Assembly (NCBI GenBank): GCA_030635995.1
Contig: DAOVXU010000001.1
Span: 1 to 41,744, forward strand
DNA length: 41,744 nucleotides
Reading direction: 5' to 3'
Source of the DNA: Arcobacter sp.
GTDB taxonomy: Bacteria; Campylobacterota; Campylobacteria; Campylobacterales; Arcobacteraceae
The notes below the pieces were generated by a model. The model was given only the letters and a program-made list of their open reading frames with translations. It made no database searches and had not been told where the DNA came from. Every line of letters starts with the position of its first letter. Position 1 is the stretch's first letter. This document shows positions 8,763-17,058 of this stretch, in pieces. The position numbers were made by a program, and so were the translations under genes.

Positions 8763-9762
8763 TACCTATTTTGAAGATTGGTTATATAAAGAAGATGGTT
8801 ATTATGCCAATTATAAAGTTATAGGTAAAGAGGGAGATTTTTTCACTGCCGTTTCTACAAGTAAATTTTTTGGTGGCTCTATTGCAAATAGATTGATTGA
8901 AACTATAAATAGTGGATTTTTACCAAAAAATACAACTATTGTAGAGGTTGGGGCTCATCATGGATATTTATCGGCTGATATAATCCAATTTATCCACACT
9001 ATTCAACCTGAACTTTTAGATACATTAAATTTTGCAATAGTTGAGAGATATGATTCTTTACAACAAAAACAAAAAGAGTATTTTAAAAATTCATTTGGAG
9101 CTGTTATAAATCTAAAACATTATAACTCTATAGAAGATATTAAATTAGAAAATGCTTTTATTGTTGCAAATGAGATATTTGATGCTTTCCCTTGTGAATT
9201 AGTTTATACTACAAAAGATAAAGTTTTACAGCAAGGTTTTGTAAAAAATAATAAAATAGAATTTGTAGATTGTGAAGATAAAGAGATTTTAAAAACTTGT
9301 AAAGATAATCATATAACAAAAGGGGAATTACCTTTAGGATTTAAATCATTTGCAAAAACTTTAGCCTCAAATATTAAAACATTTGAATTTGTAACATTTG
9401 ATTATGGAGATGAGTATCCACGAAATGATTTCTCTTGTAGAGTGTATGAAAAACATAAAGTTTATCCTATTTTTGATGAAGAGATAAAACTTGAAGAGTT
9501 ATTTAAAAAAACAGATATTACTTATGATGTAAATTTTTCATATTTAATAAATTGTTTTAAAGAGGTTGGTGTTGAAAATATTATCTATGAAACACAACTA
9601 AAAGCATTAGTAAGATTTGGAATAATTGACCTACTTGAGATATTACATAAAAATGCAGATGAAAAAACTTATTTAAGAGAAACAAATAAAATCAAAACTT
9701 TACTAGAGCCAACTGGTATGGGTGATAGATTTAAAATGGCAACATTTAGAAACTATAAATAA
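8749..9762 (+). CDS. MidA/NDUFAF7-type SAM-dependent methyltransferase
   Basis: The 337-residue protein matches the COG1565 family. It has the N-terminal GYYANYKVIGKEGDFFTAVSTS block, the SAM-binding loop VEVGAHHGYLSADI (about 65-78), VERYDSLQQKQ and the family hallmark VANEIFDAFPCELV, followed by FDYGDEYPR. In mitochondria the NDUFAF7 member methylates an arginine of the complex I subunit NDUFS2 and is needed for assembly. The bacterial substrate is not established. A complete complex I operon lies 6 kb away, so a similar role is possible but only inferred. Translation is coupled to the TolC-like gene through a 14-base overlap, and glmU follows 12 bases later. Confidence 0.82.
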   Translation: MIKFSTYFEDWLYKEDGYYANYKVIGKEGDFFTAVSTSKFFGGSIANRLIETINSGFLPKNTTIVEVGAHHGYLSADIIQFIHTIQPELLDTLNFAIVERYDSLQQKQKEYFKNSFGAVINLKHYNSIEDIKLENAFIVANEIFDAFPCELVYTTKDKVLQQGFVKNNKIEFVDCEDKEILKTCKDNHITKGELPLGFKSFAKTLASNIKTFEFVTFDYGDEYPRNDFSCRVYEKHKVYPIFDEEIKLEELFKKTDITYDVNFSYLINCFKEVGVENIIYETQLKALVRFGIIDLLEILHKNADEKTYLRETNKIKTLLEPTGMGDRFKMATFRNYK

Positions 9763-9774
9763 AGAGAGTAAAAT

Positions 9775-11079
9775 ATGAATAACAATATATCAATAATTAT
9801 CTTAGCTGCTGGAAAAGGGACTCGTATGAAGTCATCGCTTCCAAAAGTACTACATAAAATTTCTGGTTTTGAGATGCTTTATTATAGTATTCTTGAAGCT
9901 CAAAAGTTATCAGATGATATCCATGTAGTTTTATATCATCAAGCTTCTTTAGTGCAAAAAACTATGGAAAAATATTTTACAGATGTAAAATTTTCTATCC
10001 AAGACCATGAAAACTATCCAGGGACTGGTGGTGCTGTTATGGGTCTGAAATTAAAATATCCTCAAACTTTAGTTTTAAATGGAGATATGCCATTGATTCA
10101 AGCACCTGAATTAAAACATTTAGTAGTGGTAGATCAAACTATAACTATGTCTATTTTTGAACTACTTGATGCTACTGGGTATGGTAGAGTAATTATTGAA
10201 AATGGGAATGTTAAAAAGATTGTTGAACAAAAAGATTGCAATAAATATGAATTGGAAGTTAAAACTGCAAATGCGGGTATATATTGTTTTGATACAAATT
10301 TTTTACAAGAGAATTTGCCAAAACTTTCAAATAATAATGCACAAGAGGAATACTATATAACAGATTTAGTTGAAATTGCTATTGCACAATATTTAAATGT
10401 AAAACCTGTAATTGTAAGCCAAGAGAATTTTAAAGGGGTAAACTCTAAAATTGATCTATGTGATGCAGAAGTTATACATCAACATAGGATAAAAAAAGAG
10501 TTTATGGCAAATGGTGTTATTATGAGATTGCCTGATACTATCTATATTGAAAGTTCTGTTAAAATAGAGGGTGAATCTATTTTGGAAAATGGTGTTACAC
10601 TTTTAGGTAATAGTAAAATAATAAATTCTCATATCAAAACAAATAGTGTAGTAGAAAATTCAATTTTAGAAAATAGTGATATTGGACCAATGGCAAGAAT
10701 TAGACCATTGTCAATTCTAAAAGATACATATATTGGAAATTTTGTAGAGGTTAAAAAATCAACTTTAAATGGTGTAAAAGCTGGTCATCTATCATACTTA
10801 GGGGATAGTGAAATTGATACAGGTACAAATATAGGAGCAGGTACAATTACTTGCAACTATGATGGTAAAAATAAATTTAAAACAATCATTGGTAAAAATG
10901 TATTTATTGGCTCAGATACACAACTTGTAGCACCTATTACCTTAGAAGATAATTGTATGATTGGTGCAGGAACTACAGTAACTAAAGATGTAAAAAGTGG
11001 AGAGTTAATAACAACAAGAAGTAAACCAAGAATTATAACTGGTTTCTTTTATAAATTTTTTGGAAAGGAAAATAAATAG
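9775..11079 (+). CDS. glmU: Bifunctional GlcN-1-P acetyltransferase / UDP-GlcNAc pyrophosphorylase
   Basis: GlmU makes UDP-GlcNAc for peptidoglycan and lipopolysaccharide. The first domain (about 1-225) is the uridylyltransferase, with LAAGKGTRMKSSLPKVLH, PGTGGAV and VLNGDMPLI. The second (about 245-434) is a left-handed beta-helix acetyltransferase with hexapeptide repeats. It keeps the catalytic-His block AGHLSYLGDSEI and the acetyl-CoA region NIGAGTITCNYDGKNK. The length of 434 residues is slightly short of the 450-460 seen in enterics but covers both domains. The final base of its TAG stop is the first base of the GTG start of coaBC, so the two are translationally coupled. Confidence 0.97.
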   Translation: MNNNISIIILAAGKGTRMKSSLPKVLHKISGFEMLYYSILEAQKLSDDIHVVLYHQASLVQKTMEKYFTDVKFSIQDHENYPGTGGAVMGLKLKYPQTLVLNGDMPLIQAPELKHLVVVDQTITMSIFELLDATGYGRVIIENGNVKKIVEQKDCNKYELEVKTANAGIYCFDTNFLQENLPKLSNNNAQEEYYITDLVEIAIAQYLNVKPVIVSQENFKGVNSKIDLCDAEVIHQHRIKKEFMANGVIMRLPDTIYIESSVKIEGESILENGVTLLGNSKIINSHIKTNSVVENSILENSDIGPMARIRPLSILKDTYIGNFVEVKKSTLNGVKAGHLSYLGDSEIDTGTNIGAGTITCNYDGKNKFKTIIGKNVFIGSDTQLVAPITLEDNCMIGAGTTVTKDVKSGELITTRSKPRIITGFFYKFFGKENK

Positions 11080-12350
11080 TGCAATTATTAAAAGATAAAA
11101 GAATCCTTGTAGCAGTTACAGGAAGTATTGCTATATATAAATCACTTGAACTTATCCGTTTATATATAAAAGCAGGTGCTGAAGTAAAAGTGTTAATGAC
11201 ACAAAGTGCTACAAGATTTATAACCCCTCTTGCTTTTGAAACTATTTCACAAAATAAAGTTTTAGATGAAAGTACTGAAGATTGGAGTACTGATAGTGTT
11301 AATAATCACATTTCAATAGGAAAATGGGCTGATATATTTGTATTAGCTCCAGCAACTGCAAATACAATAAATAAACTTTCAAATGGTATCGCTGATAATT
11401 TACTTCTTCAAACAGCTTTAGCATATCCTAAAATAAAACTTCTTTGCCCTGCTGCAAATACAAATATGATGCAAAATCCATTTACAAAAGCCTCATTAAA
11501 GATGCTAAAACTTTGTAATTTTAAAGTTATAAATTCTATTACAAAAGAGTTAGCTTGTAAAGATATTGGTGATGGGGCTATGGCAGAGGTTGAAGATATT
11601 TTCCATGCAACTTGTAAAGAGTTATTAAAAGATAACTATTGGAGTGATCGAAAAGTTGTCTTAAATGGTGGTGGTACTATTGAGAAAATTGATGATATAA
11701 GATACATAAGTAATTTTAGTAGTGGAAAGATGGCTATGGCTATGGCTATGGCTTTATATTATAAAGGTGCTGATGTATGTTTGATTACTACTTCAAATAT
11801 TACACTACCAAGTGATATACATACAATAAAAGTTGAAAGTACACAAGAGATGTTTGAATATATTGAAGATTCTATTAGAGTTGCTAAAAAAGGTAAACTA
11901 AGTGAAGCTACACTTATGAATAGTTCTGAAATCAAACTAATTCAAAAAAAGCCTTACTTCTTTGGTGTAGCAGCTATTAGTGATTATATTCCAACTTTTC
12001 CACAAAATGGTAAAATAAAAAAAGATGCTATTGGTGACAATTGGGATTTAAAATTAAAAAAGAATACTGATATTTTAAAATCTCTTGATAAAACTGATAT
12101 TTATACTATTGGATTTAAAGCAGAGATGGCTAAAGATGTTGCAAAATCTAATGCTATCAATATGCTTAAGGCTAAAAACTTAGATGGTGTATGTTTAAAT
12201 ATTATCTCAGATTCAAATCAATTTGGTAGTGATACAAATAGTATAGAGCTTATTACAAAAAAAGATTTTACAACTACATTTGAAAATCAAACTAAATTAG
12301 AACTCTCTATAAATATTTTAGCCAATTTAAAAGAGCAATTTGTTGAATAA
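11079..12350 (+). CDS. coaBC: Bifunctional phosphopantothenoylcysteine decarboxylase / phosphopantothenate-cysteine ligase
   Basis: CoaBC carries out two steps of coenzyme A synthesis. The N-terminal flavoprotein CoaC domain (about 1-185) has VAVTGSIAIYKSLEL, the catalytic His in NNHISIGKWAD, the PAANTNMMQNP substrate clamp (PAMN in most homologues) and the active-site Cys in ELACKDIGDG. The CoaB domain (about 190-420) has LNGGGTIEKIDDIRYISN, SSGKM, and KLKKNTDILKSL, where most homologues have KNPDIL. The GTG start at 11079 is preceded by AAAGGAAA at good spacing and overlaps the glmU stop by one base. The run MAMAMAMA after SSGKM is encoded by four perfect copies of ATGGCT (11730-11753), without changing the family length there. 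Confidence 0.95.
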   Translation: MQLLKDKRILVAVTGSIAIYKSLELIRLYIKAGAEVKVLMTQSATRFITPLAFETISQNKVLDESTEDWSTDSVNNHISIGKWADIFVLAPATANTINKLSNGIADNLLLQTALAYPKIKLLCPAANTNMMQNPFTKASLKMLKLCNFKVINSITKELACKDIGDGAMAEVEDIFHATCKELLKDNYWSDRKVVLNGGGTIEKIDDIRYISNFSSGKMAMAMAMALYYKGADVCLITTSNITLPSDIHTIKVESTQEMFEYIEDSIRVAKKGKLSEATLMNSSEIKLIQKKPYFFGVAAISDYIPTFPQNGKIKKDAIGDNWDLKLKKNTDILKSLDKTDIYTIGFKAEMAKDVAKSNAINMLKAKNLDGVCLNIISDSNQFGSDTNSIELITKKDFTTTFENQTKLELSINILANLKEQFVE

Positions 12351-13038
12351 TATCTCAAAAATAGAACTACCAAAACATATTGCTATAATTATGGATGGAA
12401 ATGGTAGATGGGCAAAAGAGCAAGGATTAAAAAGAACAGCAGGACATGAGCAAGGTGCAAAAACTGTTAGAGATATTACAATTCATTGTAGTAACATAGG
12501 GATAAAATATTTAACTTTATATGCCTTTTCTACAGAAAACTGGAGTAGACCAAAACTTGAAGTTGAATTTTTAATGAAACTACTTGAAAGATATTTTAAA
12601 AGTGAATTAGAAGTATATATATCAAATAATGTAAAATTTAAAGCTATTGGAAATATAAGTAAATTTTCTAAAAGACTACAAAAAGTTATAAATGACACAC
12701 AAGATAAAACAGCTCACTGTACAGGTTTAACTCAAATTATTGCATTAAATTATGGTAGTCGTGATGAGATAGTAAGAGCTGTTAAGAAATTAAATAAAAA
12801 TAATCTAGAAGTTACTGAAGACAATATAAATAACTGTTTAGATACCGCAGGGATTGATGATGTTGATCTACTAATTCGTACAAGTGGAGAGGTTAGAATA
12901 TCTAACTATCTATTATGGCAATGTGCTTATGCTGAGATGTTTTTTATTGATTCATATTGGCCAGAATTTTGCACAAATGAACTTGATGATATACTTTCAG
13001 ATTTCAATAAAAGAGTAAGAAGATTTGGTGGAATTTAA
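12340..13038 (+). CDS. uppS: Undecaprenyl diphosphate synthase (cis-prenyltransferase)
   Basis: UppS extends farnesyl diphosphate with isopentenyl units to make the lipid carrier of cell wall synthesis. The 232-residue protein has the catalytic Asp19 in IAIIMDGNGRWA, the RTAGHEQGAK block, LTLYAFSTENWSRP and the C-terminal DLLIRTSGEVRISNYLLWQCAYAEMFF signature. The start is a TTG at 12340 (or the next codon, also TTG) overlapping the end of coaBC by 11 bases. No ATG is available before the catalytic motif other than the one inside it, so a TTG start is required. The prepilin peptidase follows after three bases. Confidence 0.95.
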   Translation: MLNNISKIELPKHIAIIMDGNGRWAKEQGLKRTAGHEQGAKTVRDITIHCSNIGIKYLTLYAFSTENWSRPKLEVEFLMKLLERYFKSELEVYISNNVKFKAIGNISKFSKRLQKVINDTQDKTAHCTGLTQIIALNYGSRDEIVRAVKKLNKNNLEVTEDNINNCLDTAGIDDVDLLIRTSGEVRISNYLLWQCAYAEMFFIDSYWPEFCTNELDDILSDFNKRVRRFGGI

Positions 13039-13041
13039 TAT

Positions 13042-13815
13042 ATGATAGATGTTTTAGTATTTATTTATGGACTTATTTTAGGTAGTTTTTTTAATGTTTT
13101 AATATATAGACTACCTTTAAATATATCTATTTTAAATCCTAAAAGATCATTTTGTATATCTTGTAATAAACAAATAAAATGGTATGAAAATATCCCTATT
13201 CTCTCTTATATATTATTAAAAGGTGAGTGTAGTAATTGTAAAGTAAAAATATCTATACTTTATCCAATTATTGAATTAACCACTGCAATTACTACTATTT
13301 TACTATTTCATAAACTTGAATTAAATCTTGACTTTTTTATAATACTACTACTATTTTATACCCTTATTATTTTATTATTTATCGATTTTAAATATAAAGC
13401 TGTTCCAGATTATCTACTTTTAATTGCTCTTTTATTATCGTTTTTAGTTGAAAGTTTTTCATTTAAAAATGCACTTTTATTTGCTGGTGGATTTAGTTTA
13501 TTAAACTTTTTTATAACTTATTATATACAAAATATTAAATCAAAACTTACATCTAATGATGATTTGAGAGAACAAACTGCTTTAGGGGAAGGTGATATTC
13601 CCATAGTTGCAATTATTGGTGGTATTTTAAATATAAAATTAGCACTAACAGCTATCTTTTTATCTGCAATTTTTGCTATAATCCCTTCTATATATAGTAC
13701 AATTAAAAATAATGATATAGAAACACCATTTATCCCATACTTAGTGTTAGGATTGTTTTGTTGTTTTATTTTTGATAATCAAATTATAAATATATTAAAT
13801 GGGATATTACAATGA
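13042..13815 (+). CDS. Prepilin peptidase (A24 family, PilD-like)
   Basis: The enzyme cleaves the leader of type IV pilin-like proteins in the inner membrane and, in its long form, N-methylates the new N-terminus. This 257-residue version has the N-terminal methyltransferase region: GLILGSFFNVLIYRLP and two CxxC zinc pairs, CISC and CSNC. About seven membrane helices follow, with the two catalytic aspartates in LFIDFKYKAVPD and the GxGD motif LGEGDIPIVAIIGG. It is therefore bifunctional by family criteria. No pilin or secretion ATPase lies nearby, so its substrates are elsewhere. It overlaps the following permease gene by four bases (ATGA). Confidence 0.9.
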   Translation: MIDVLVFIYGLILGSFFNVLIYRLPLNISILNPKRSFCISCNKQIKWYENIPILSYILLKGECSNCKVKISILYPIIELTTAITTILLFHKLELNLDFFIILLLFYTLIILLFIDFKYKAVPDYLLLIALLLSFLVESFSFKNALLFAGGFSLLNFFITYYIQNIKSKLTSNDDLREQTALGEGDIPIVAIIGGILNIKLALTAIFLSAIFAIIPSIYSTIKNNDIETPFIPYLVLGLFCCFIFDNQIINILNGILQ

Positions 13816-14831
13816 GTCTTTTAAAAAGATATTTATCAAAAACTATTTCACAAACTTTTTTCCCAATCTTTTTAACACTATTTGCTATAACTTCTGTTAT
13901 TTTTTTAGTAAAAATTGCATCATTAACCTCAGTTATCACTATGAATTTTAAAGAATTATTATTTTTATATTCATTAACTGTACCTCAAATATTATTCTAC
14001 ACTCTCCCTATAACTTTTTTTATATCTGTTATAATAAATCTTTCTAAACTATCAAATGAATATGAACTTATTGTTATTACTAGTTTTGGACTTTCCCCTT
14101 TAAAACTATTAAAACTTTTAATTCCTATCTCATTACTTATGTCTTTAGCTTTATTTGTTATATCTTTTATACTTATTCCACAAGCTGATTATATGGAAGA
14201 ATCTTTTATGAATAAAAAACAACAAGAGGCACAATTTAATATAAAAGCTAGTGAATATGGTCAAAAATTTGGTCCTTGGTATATTTACGTACAAGAGAAG
14301 AAGAAAAAATACTATAATGATATAATATTATTCCAACCACAACAAAATGAAGATACTTTTATACTATCGCAAAAAGCAACTATGAAAAATAAAGATGGAT
14401 TACTAAGTCTAGAATTATATGAAGGAAGTGCTTCAACAATCACTAATAAAATAAATCAAATTGATTTTTCTAAAATGTCAATGAACAATAGACTAAAGAA
14501 AGCTAAAAAAATATCTTCGCTTAGTAATATTATTAATTATTGGAAAAATACTAAAAAAGAATCAACAAAAAGAAGAATGATTCTTCAAAATACTTTTATA
14601 GCATTATTACCATTTATCTCAATACTATTTTATATCTCATTTGGATATTTTAATCCAAGATATGAAAAAAATAGAAATACTATCTATGCGATATTATTAG
14701 TTATTTTTTATATGATAGTTACTCAAAATATTTCTACATATCGAGAGTTTTATCTATTATTAGTTGTTCCTCCTGTATGGTTATTTATATCATTTTTATT
14801 TTATTTTAAAAGAATAAAACCTTATTATTAA
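13812..14831 (+). CDS. LptF/LptG-family lipopolysaccharide export permease
   Basis: The 339-residue membrane protein has the YjgP/YjgQ layout: three helices at about 15-35, 55-75 and 100-122, a periplasmic region (about 125-255) and three C-terminal helices (about 262-335). The N-terminal LLKRYLSKTISQTFFPIFLT and the LSNEYELIVITSFGLSP coupling segment after the second helix are typical. In the Lpt system two such permeases with the ATPase LptB extract lipopolysaccharide from the inner membrane. I cannot tell LptF from LptG by eye, and the partner is not in this window. Translation is coupled to the prepilin peptidase by an ATGA overlap. Confidence 0.85.
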   Translation: MSLLKRYLSKTISQTFFPIFLTLFAITSVIFLVKIASLTSVITMNFKELLFLYSLTVPQILFYTLPITFFISVIINLSKLSNEYELIVITSFGLSPLKLLKLLIPISLLMSLALFVISFILIPQADYMEESFMNKKQQEAQFNIKASEYGQKFGPWYIYVQEKKKKYYNDIILFQPQQNEDTFILSQKATMKNKDGLLSLELYEGSASTITNKINQIDFSKMSMNNRLKKAKKISSLSNIINYWKNTKKESTKRRMILQNTFIALLPFISILFYISFGYFNPRYEKNRNTIYAILLVIFYMIVTQNISTYREFYLLLVVPPVWLFISFLFYFKRIKPYY

Positions 14832-14845
14832 ATTTAAAATTATCA

Positions 14846-15568
14846 ATGACAATAAAATTAACAATTAGCTACGATGGTTCCAAATTTAACGGTTCACAAA
14901 AACAACCAAATATTATAACTGTACAAGGGGAACTAGATAATTCACTAAAACAACTTGGTATTAATAGTAAAACTAACTTTAGTGGAAGAACTGATAAGGA
15001 TGTACATGCTTCATCTCAAGTTGTATCTTGTACTATACCTACATATTGGAATGACCTTAATAAACTTAAATCAAAACTAAATCATATACTACACAATTCA
15101 ATTAAAATTAAATCTATAATAGAAGTTGATAATAATTTCCATGCAAGGTTTAGTGCCAAAAAAAGATCATATAGATATATTATCTCTAAAAACAGATTAA
15201 CGGCTTTTAACTGTAACTATATGCATTTTAAAAAGGATATAGATATAAAACTATTAAAAAAAATATCTTCACTTTTTATAGGTGTTCATGATTTTGAATA
15301 TTTTAGTAAAAAAGGTAGTGAACCAATTAGTACAATTAGAGAGATTTATAGTATAAAAATATATGAATATAAAGATTTAATAGTTATCAATTTTAATGCA
15401 AATTCATATTTAAGAAGTCAAATCAGAATGATAGTTGATTTTTTATTGAAAATTTCTGATAATAAATTGACTTTAGAAGATTTAAAAAATCAATTAAATA
15501 AAAAAAAGCTAGTATCATGGACACTAGCTCCTCCTAATGGATTATATCTTAGTAGAATTAACTACTAA
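14846..15568 (+). CDS. truA: tRNA pseudouridine(38-40) synthase
   Basis: TruA isomerises uridines 38-40 in the anticodon arm of many tRNAs. The 240-residue protein has the N-terminal ISYDGSKFNGSQKQPN, the catalytic Asp50 in FSGRTDKDVHASSQV (GRTDAGVHA in most homologues), NNFHARFSAKKRSYRY and the C-terminal NSYLRSQIRMIVDFLL and APPNGLYL motifs. Its 3' end does two extra jobs. Codons around KKKLVSWTLA encode, on the other strand, the intrinsic terminator of the nuo operon, and the stop codon overlaps that of nuoN by four bases. Those constraints may explain the codon choice there. Confidence 0.95.
   Translation: MTIKLTISYDGSKFNGSQKQPNIITVQGELDNSLKQLGINSKTNFSGRTDKDVHASSQVVSCTIPTYWNDLNKLKSKLNHILHNSIKIKSIIEVDNNFHARFSAKKRSYRYIISKNRLTAFNCNYMHFKKDIDIKLLKKISSLFIGVHDFEYFSKKGSEPISTIREIYSIKIYEYKDLIVINFNANSYLRSQIRMIVDFLLKISDNKLTLEDLKNQLNKKKLVSWTLAPPNGLYLSRINY
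15500..15529 (-). terminator. Intrinsic terminator of the nuo operon, inside truA
   Basis: Read on the minus strand, arms AGCTAGT (15529-15523) and ACTAGCT (15513-15507) are exact complements with a 9-base loop. They are followed directly by eight Ts (15507-15500, the first shared with the stem). This is a classical rho-independent terminator 36 bases after the nuoN stop. It lies wholly within the coding part of the convergent truA gene. Confidence 0.85.
15549..15568. other. Small hairpin over the overlapping truA and nuoN stop codons
   Basis: TTAGTAG and CTACTAA are complementary arms around AATTAA. The element contains the stop codons of both convergent genes, which share four bases (15565-15568). 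No T-run follows, so I do not call it a terminator. Confidence 0.3.
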
Positions 15569-17058
15569 AATCCACTTGTTTGTACTGCACTACTTACAAT
15601 ATCTAAAATTGGACTAACCCAGAATATTGAAGTGATTGCAAATGTAACTGCAATAGCAATTATAACTTTTAGAATCGTACCACTCATCTCAGTATACTCT
15701 AAAACTTTACCATCTTCTCTTTGCATAAAGAACATATAAACAATAAGTTTTAAATAATAAAATGCTGCAATAGCAGAATTAAGTACCATAATAATAGCTA
15801 ATAATACTTCACCAGCATTTATAGTTGCACTTACAAGATACATTTTACCCCAAAATACAGCAAATGGTGGTACACCTGCTAATCCAAACATTAATATAGC
15901 CAATAAGACAGCAGACAATGGTGAAGTCTTAATTAAACCTGTAAATTTATCATATTGATAATCAGATTTAAACCCATAAAATGATGGCTTCTCTTTAGTT
16001 CTATGTACCCATAACATAGCAAATGCTCCTAAATTTACAAAAGCAAATAAAATCCAATATAAAAATAGACCTTCAAGAGCTTGTGTAGTACCAAGCATAA
16101 TAGCAACTAATACAAATCCTGCATGAGAAATTGATGAATATGCTAACATCCTTTTTACATCAGTTTGAACCAAAGCAACTATATTTGGCAATGTCATTGT
16201 AATAATCGCAACACCATATAATATACCATGAACCCAAGCATTGTTTGCAGAGATAAATATCTCAAAAAATCTTATTGCTACAACTAATGTTGCAATTTTA
16301 GGAACAATAGCAATATAACCTGCCATTGCAGCACTAGAACCCTCATAAACGTCTGGAGCCCATACATGAAAAGGAACTAAAGATAATTTAAATCCTAATG
16401 CAGCTAACATAAAAACAACACCAACTAATACAACTGTATAATTCTCAAAATTATCATTTGCAAAATGTTGAGCAATTACAGATAATTCTATACTTCCTGT
16501 TAAATAATAAAATACCATAGAACCAAATGCAAAAAAACCAGCTGCTAAAGCACCCATTGTAAAGTACTTCATAGCACCTTCTATTGATTTACTAGTATTA
16601 TGCATTGCAATCATTGCATATAAACTCATAGATGCTGTTTCAAGTCCTACAAAAATTAGAATTAAATTATCAGAAGCTGTCATAATTTGAAAACCAGCTG
16701 TCATAAATAAGAACAATGCAAAATATTCAGGATAAGTATATTCATGAAATCTTTGTTTTGATAAACTTAAGAATATAAATAAACCAGAAGCGATAATAAT
16801 TATAGCTTGTGCCAATAATGATATGCCATCAATTAACATAACATCAAAGAAACCTCTAGTTGCACCAGCATAACTTATAACTGCACCTAAATCAAGAATT
16901 AAAAACAATATAGTTAAAACAACATAAAGATGTTTATCTGTATGTTTAGAAAACATATCAATACATAAAATTACTAATGCACCAATTATCGCTATTGACA
17001 TTGGAGCAATTGAAGCTAAATTTAAACTAGCTACATCGATTTGAATTGGAGTCATCAT
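15565..17058 (-). CDS. nuoN: NADH-quinone oxidoreductase (complex I) subunit N
   Basis: NuoN is one of three antiporter-like proton-pumping subunits of the complex I membrane arm. The 497-residue protein has about 14 membrane helices. The pumping residues are visible: the Glu in IFVGLETASMSLYA, the Lys in LGFKLSLVPFHVWAPDVYEG, and the later Lys in FWGKMYLV. It is the last gene of the operon. Its start overlaps the nuoM stop by one base (TAATG), and a strong terminator follows inside truA. Nothing in the sequence suggests loss of function. Confidence 0.96.
   Translation of the reverse strand: MMTPIQIDVASLNLASIAPMSIAIIGALVILCIDMFSKHTDKHLYVVLTILFLILDLGAVISYAGATRGFFDVMLIDGISLLAQAIIIIASGLFIFLSLSKQRFHEYTYPEYFALFLFMTAGFQIMTASDNLILIFVGLETASMSLYAMIAMHNTSKSIEGAMKYFTMGALAAGFFAFGSMVFYYLTGSIELSVIAQHFANDNFENYTVVLVGVVFMLAALGFKLSLVPFHVWAPDVYEGSSAAMAGYIAIVPKIATLVVAIRFFEIFISANNAWVHGILYGVAIITMTLPNIVALVQTDVKRMLAYSSISHAGFVLVAIMLGTTQALEGLFLYWILFAFVNLGAFAMLWVHRTKEKPSFYGFKSDYQYDKFTGLIKTSPLSAVLLAILMFGLAGVPPFAVFWGKMYLVSATINAGEVLLAIIMVLNSAIAAFYYLKLIVYMFFMQREDGKVLEYTEMSGTILKVIIAIAVTFAITSIFWVSPILDIVSSAVQTSGF

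Noticed and set aside
11730..11753. Four tandem ATGGCT hexamers in coaBC as a possible phase-variable repeat
   Set aside because: Six-base units cannot shift the frame, and the encoded MAMAMAMA fits the normal length of this helix in the family.
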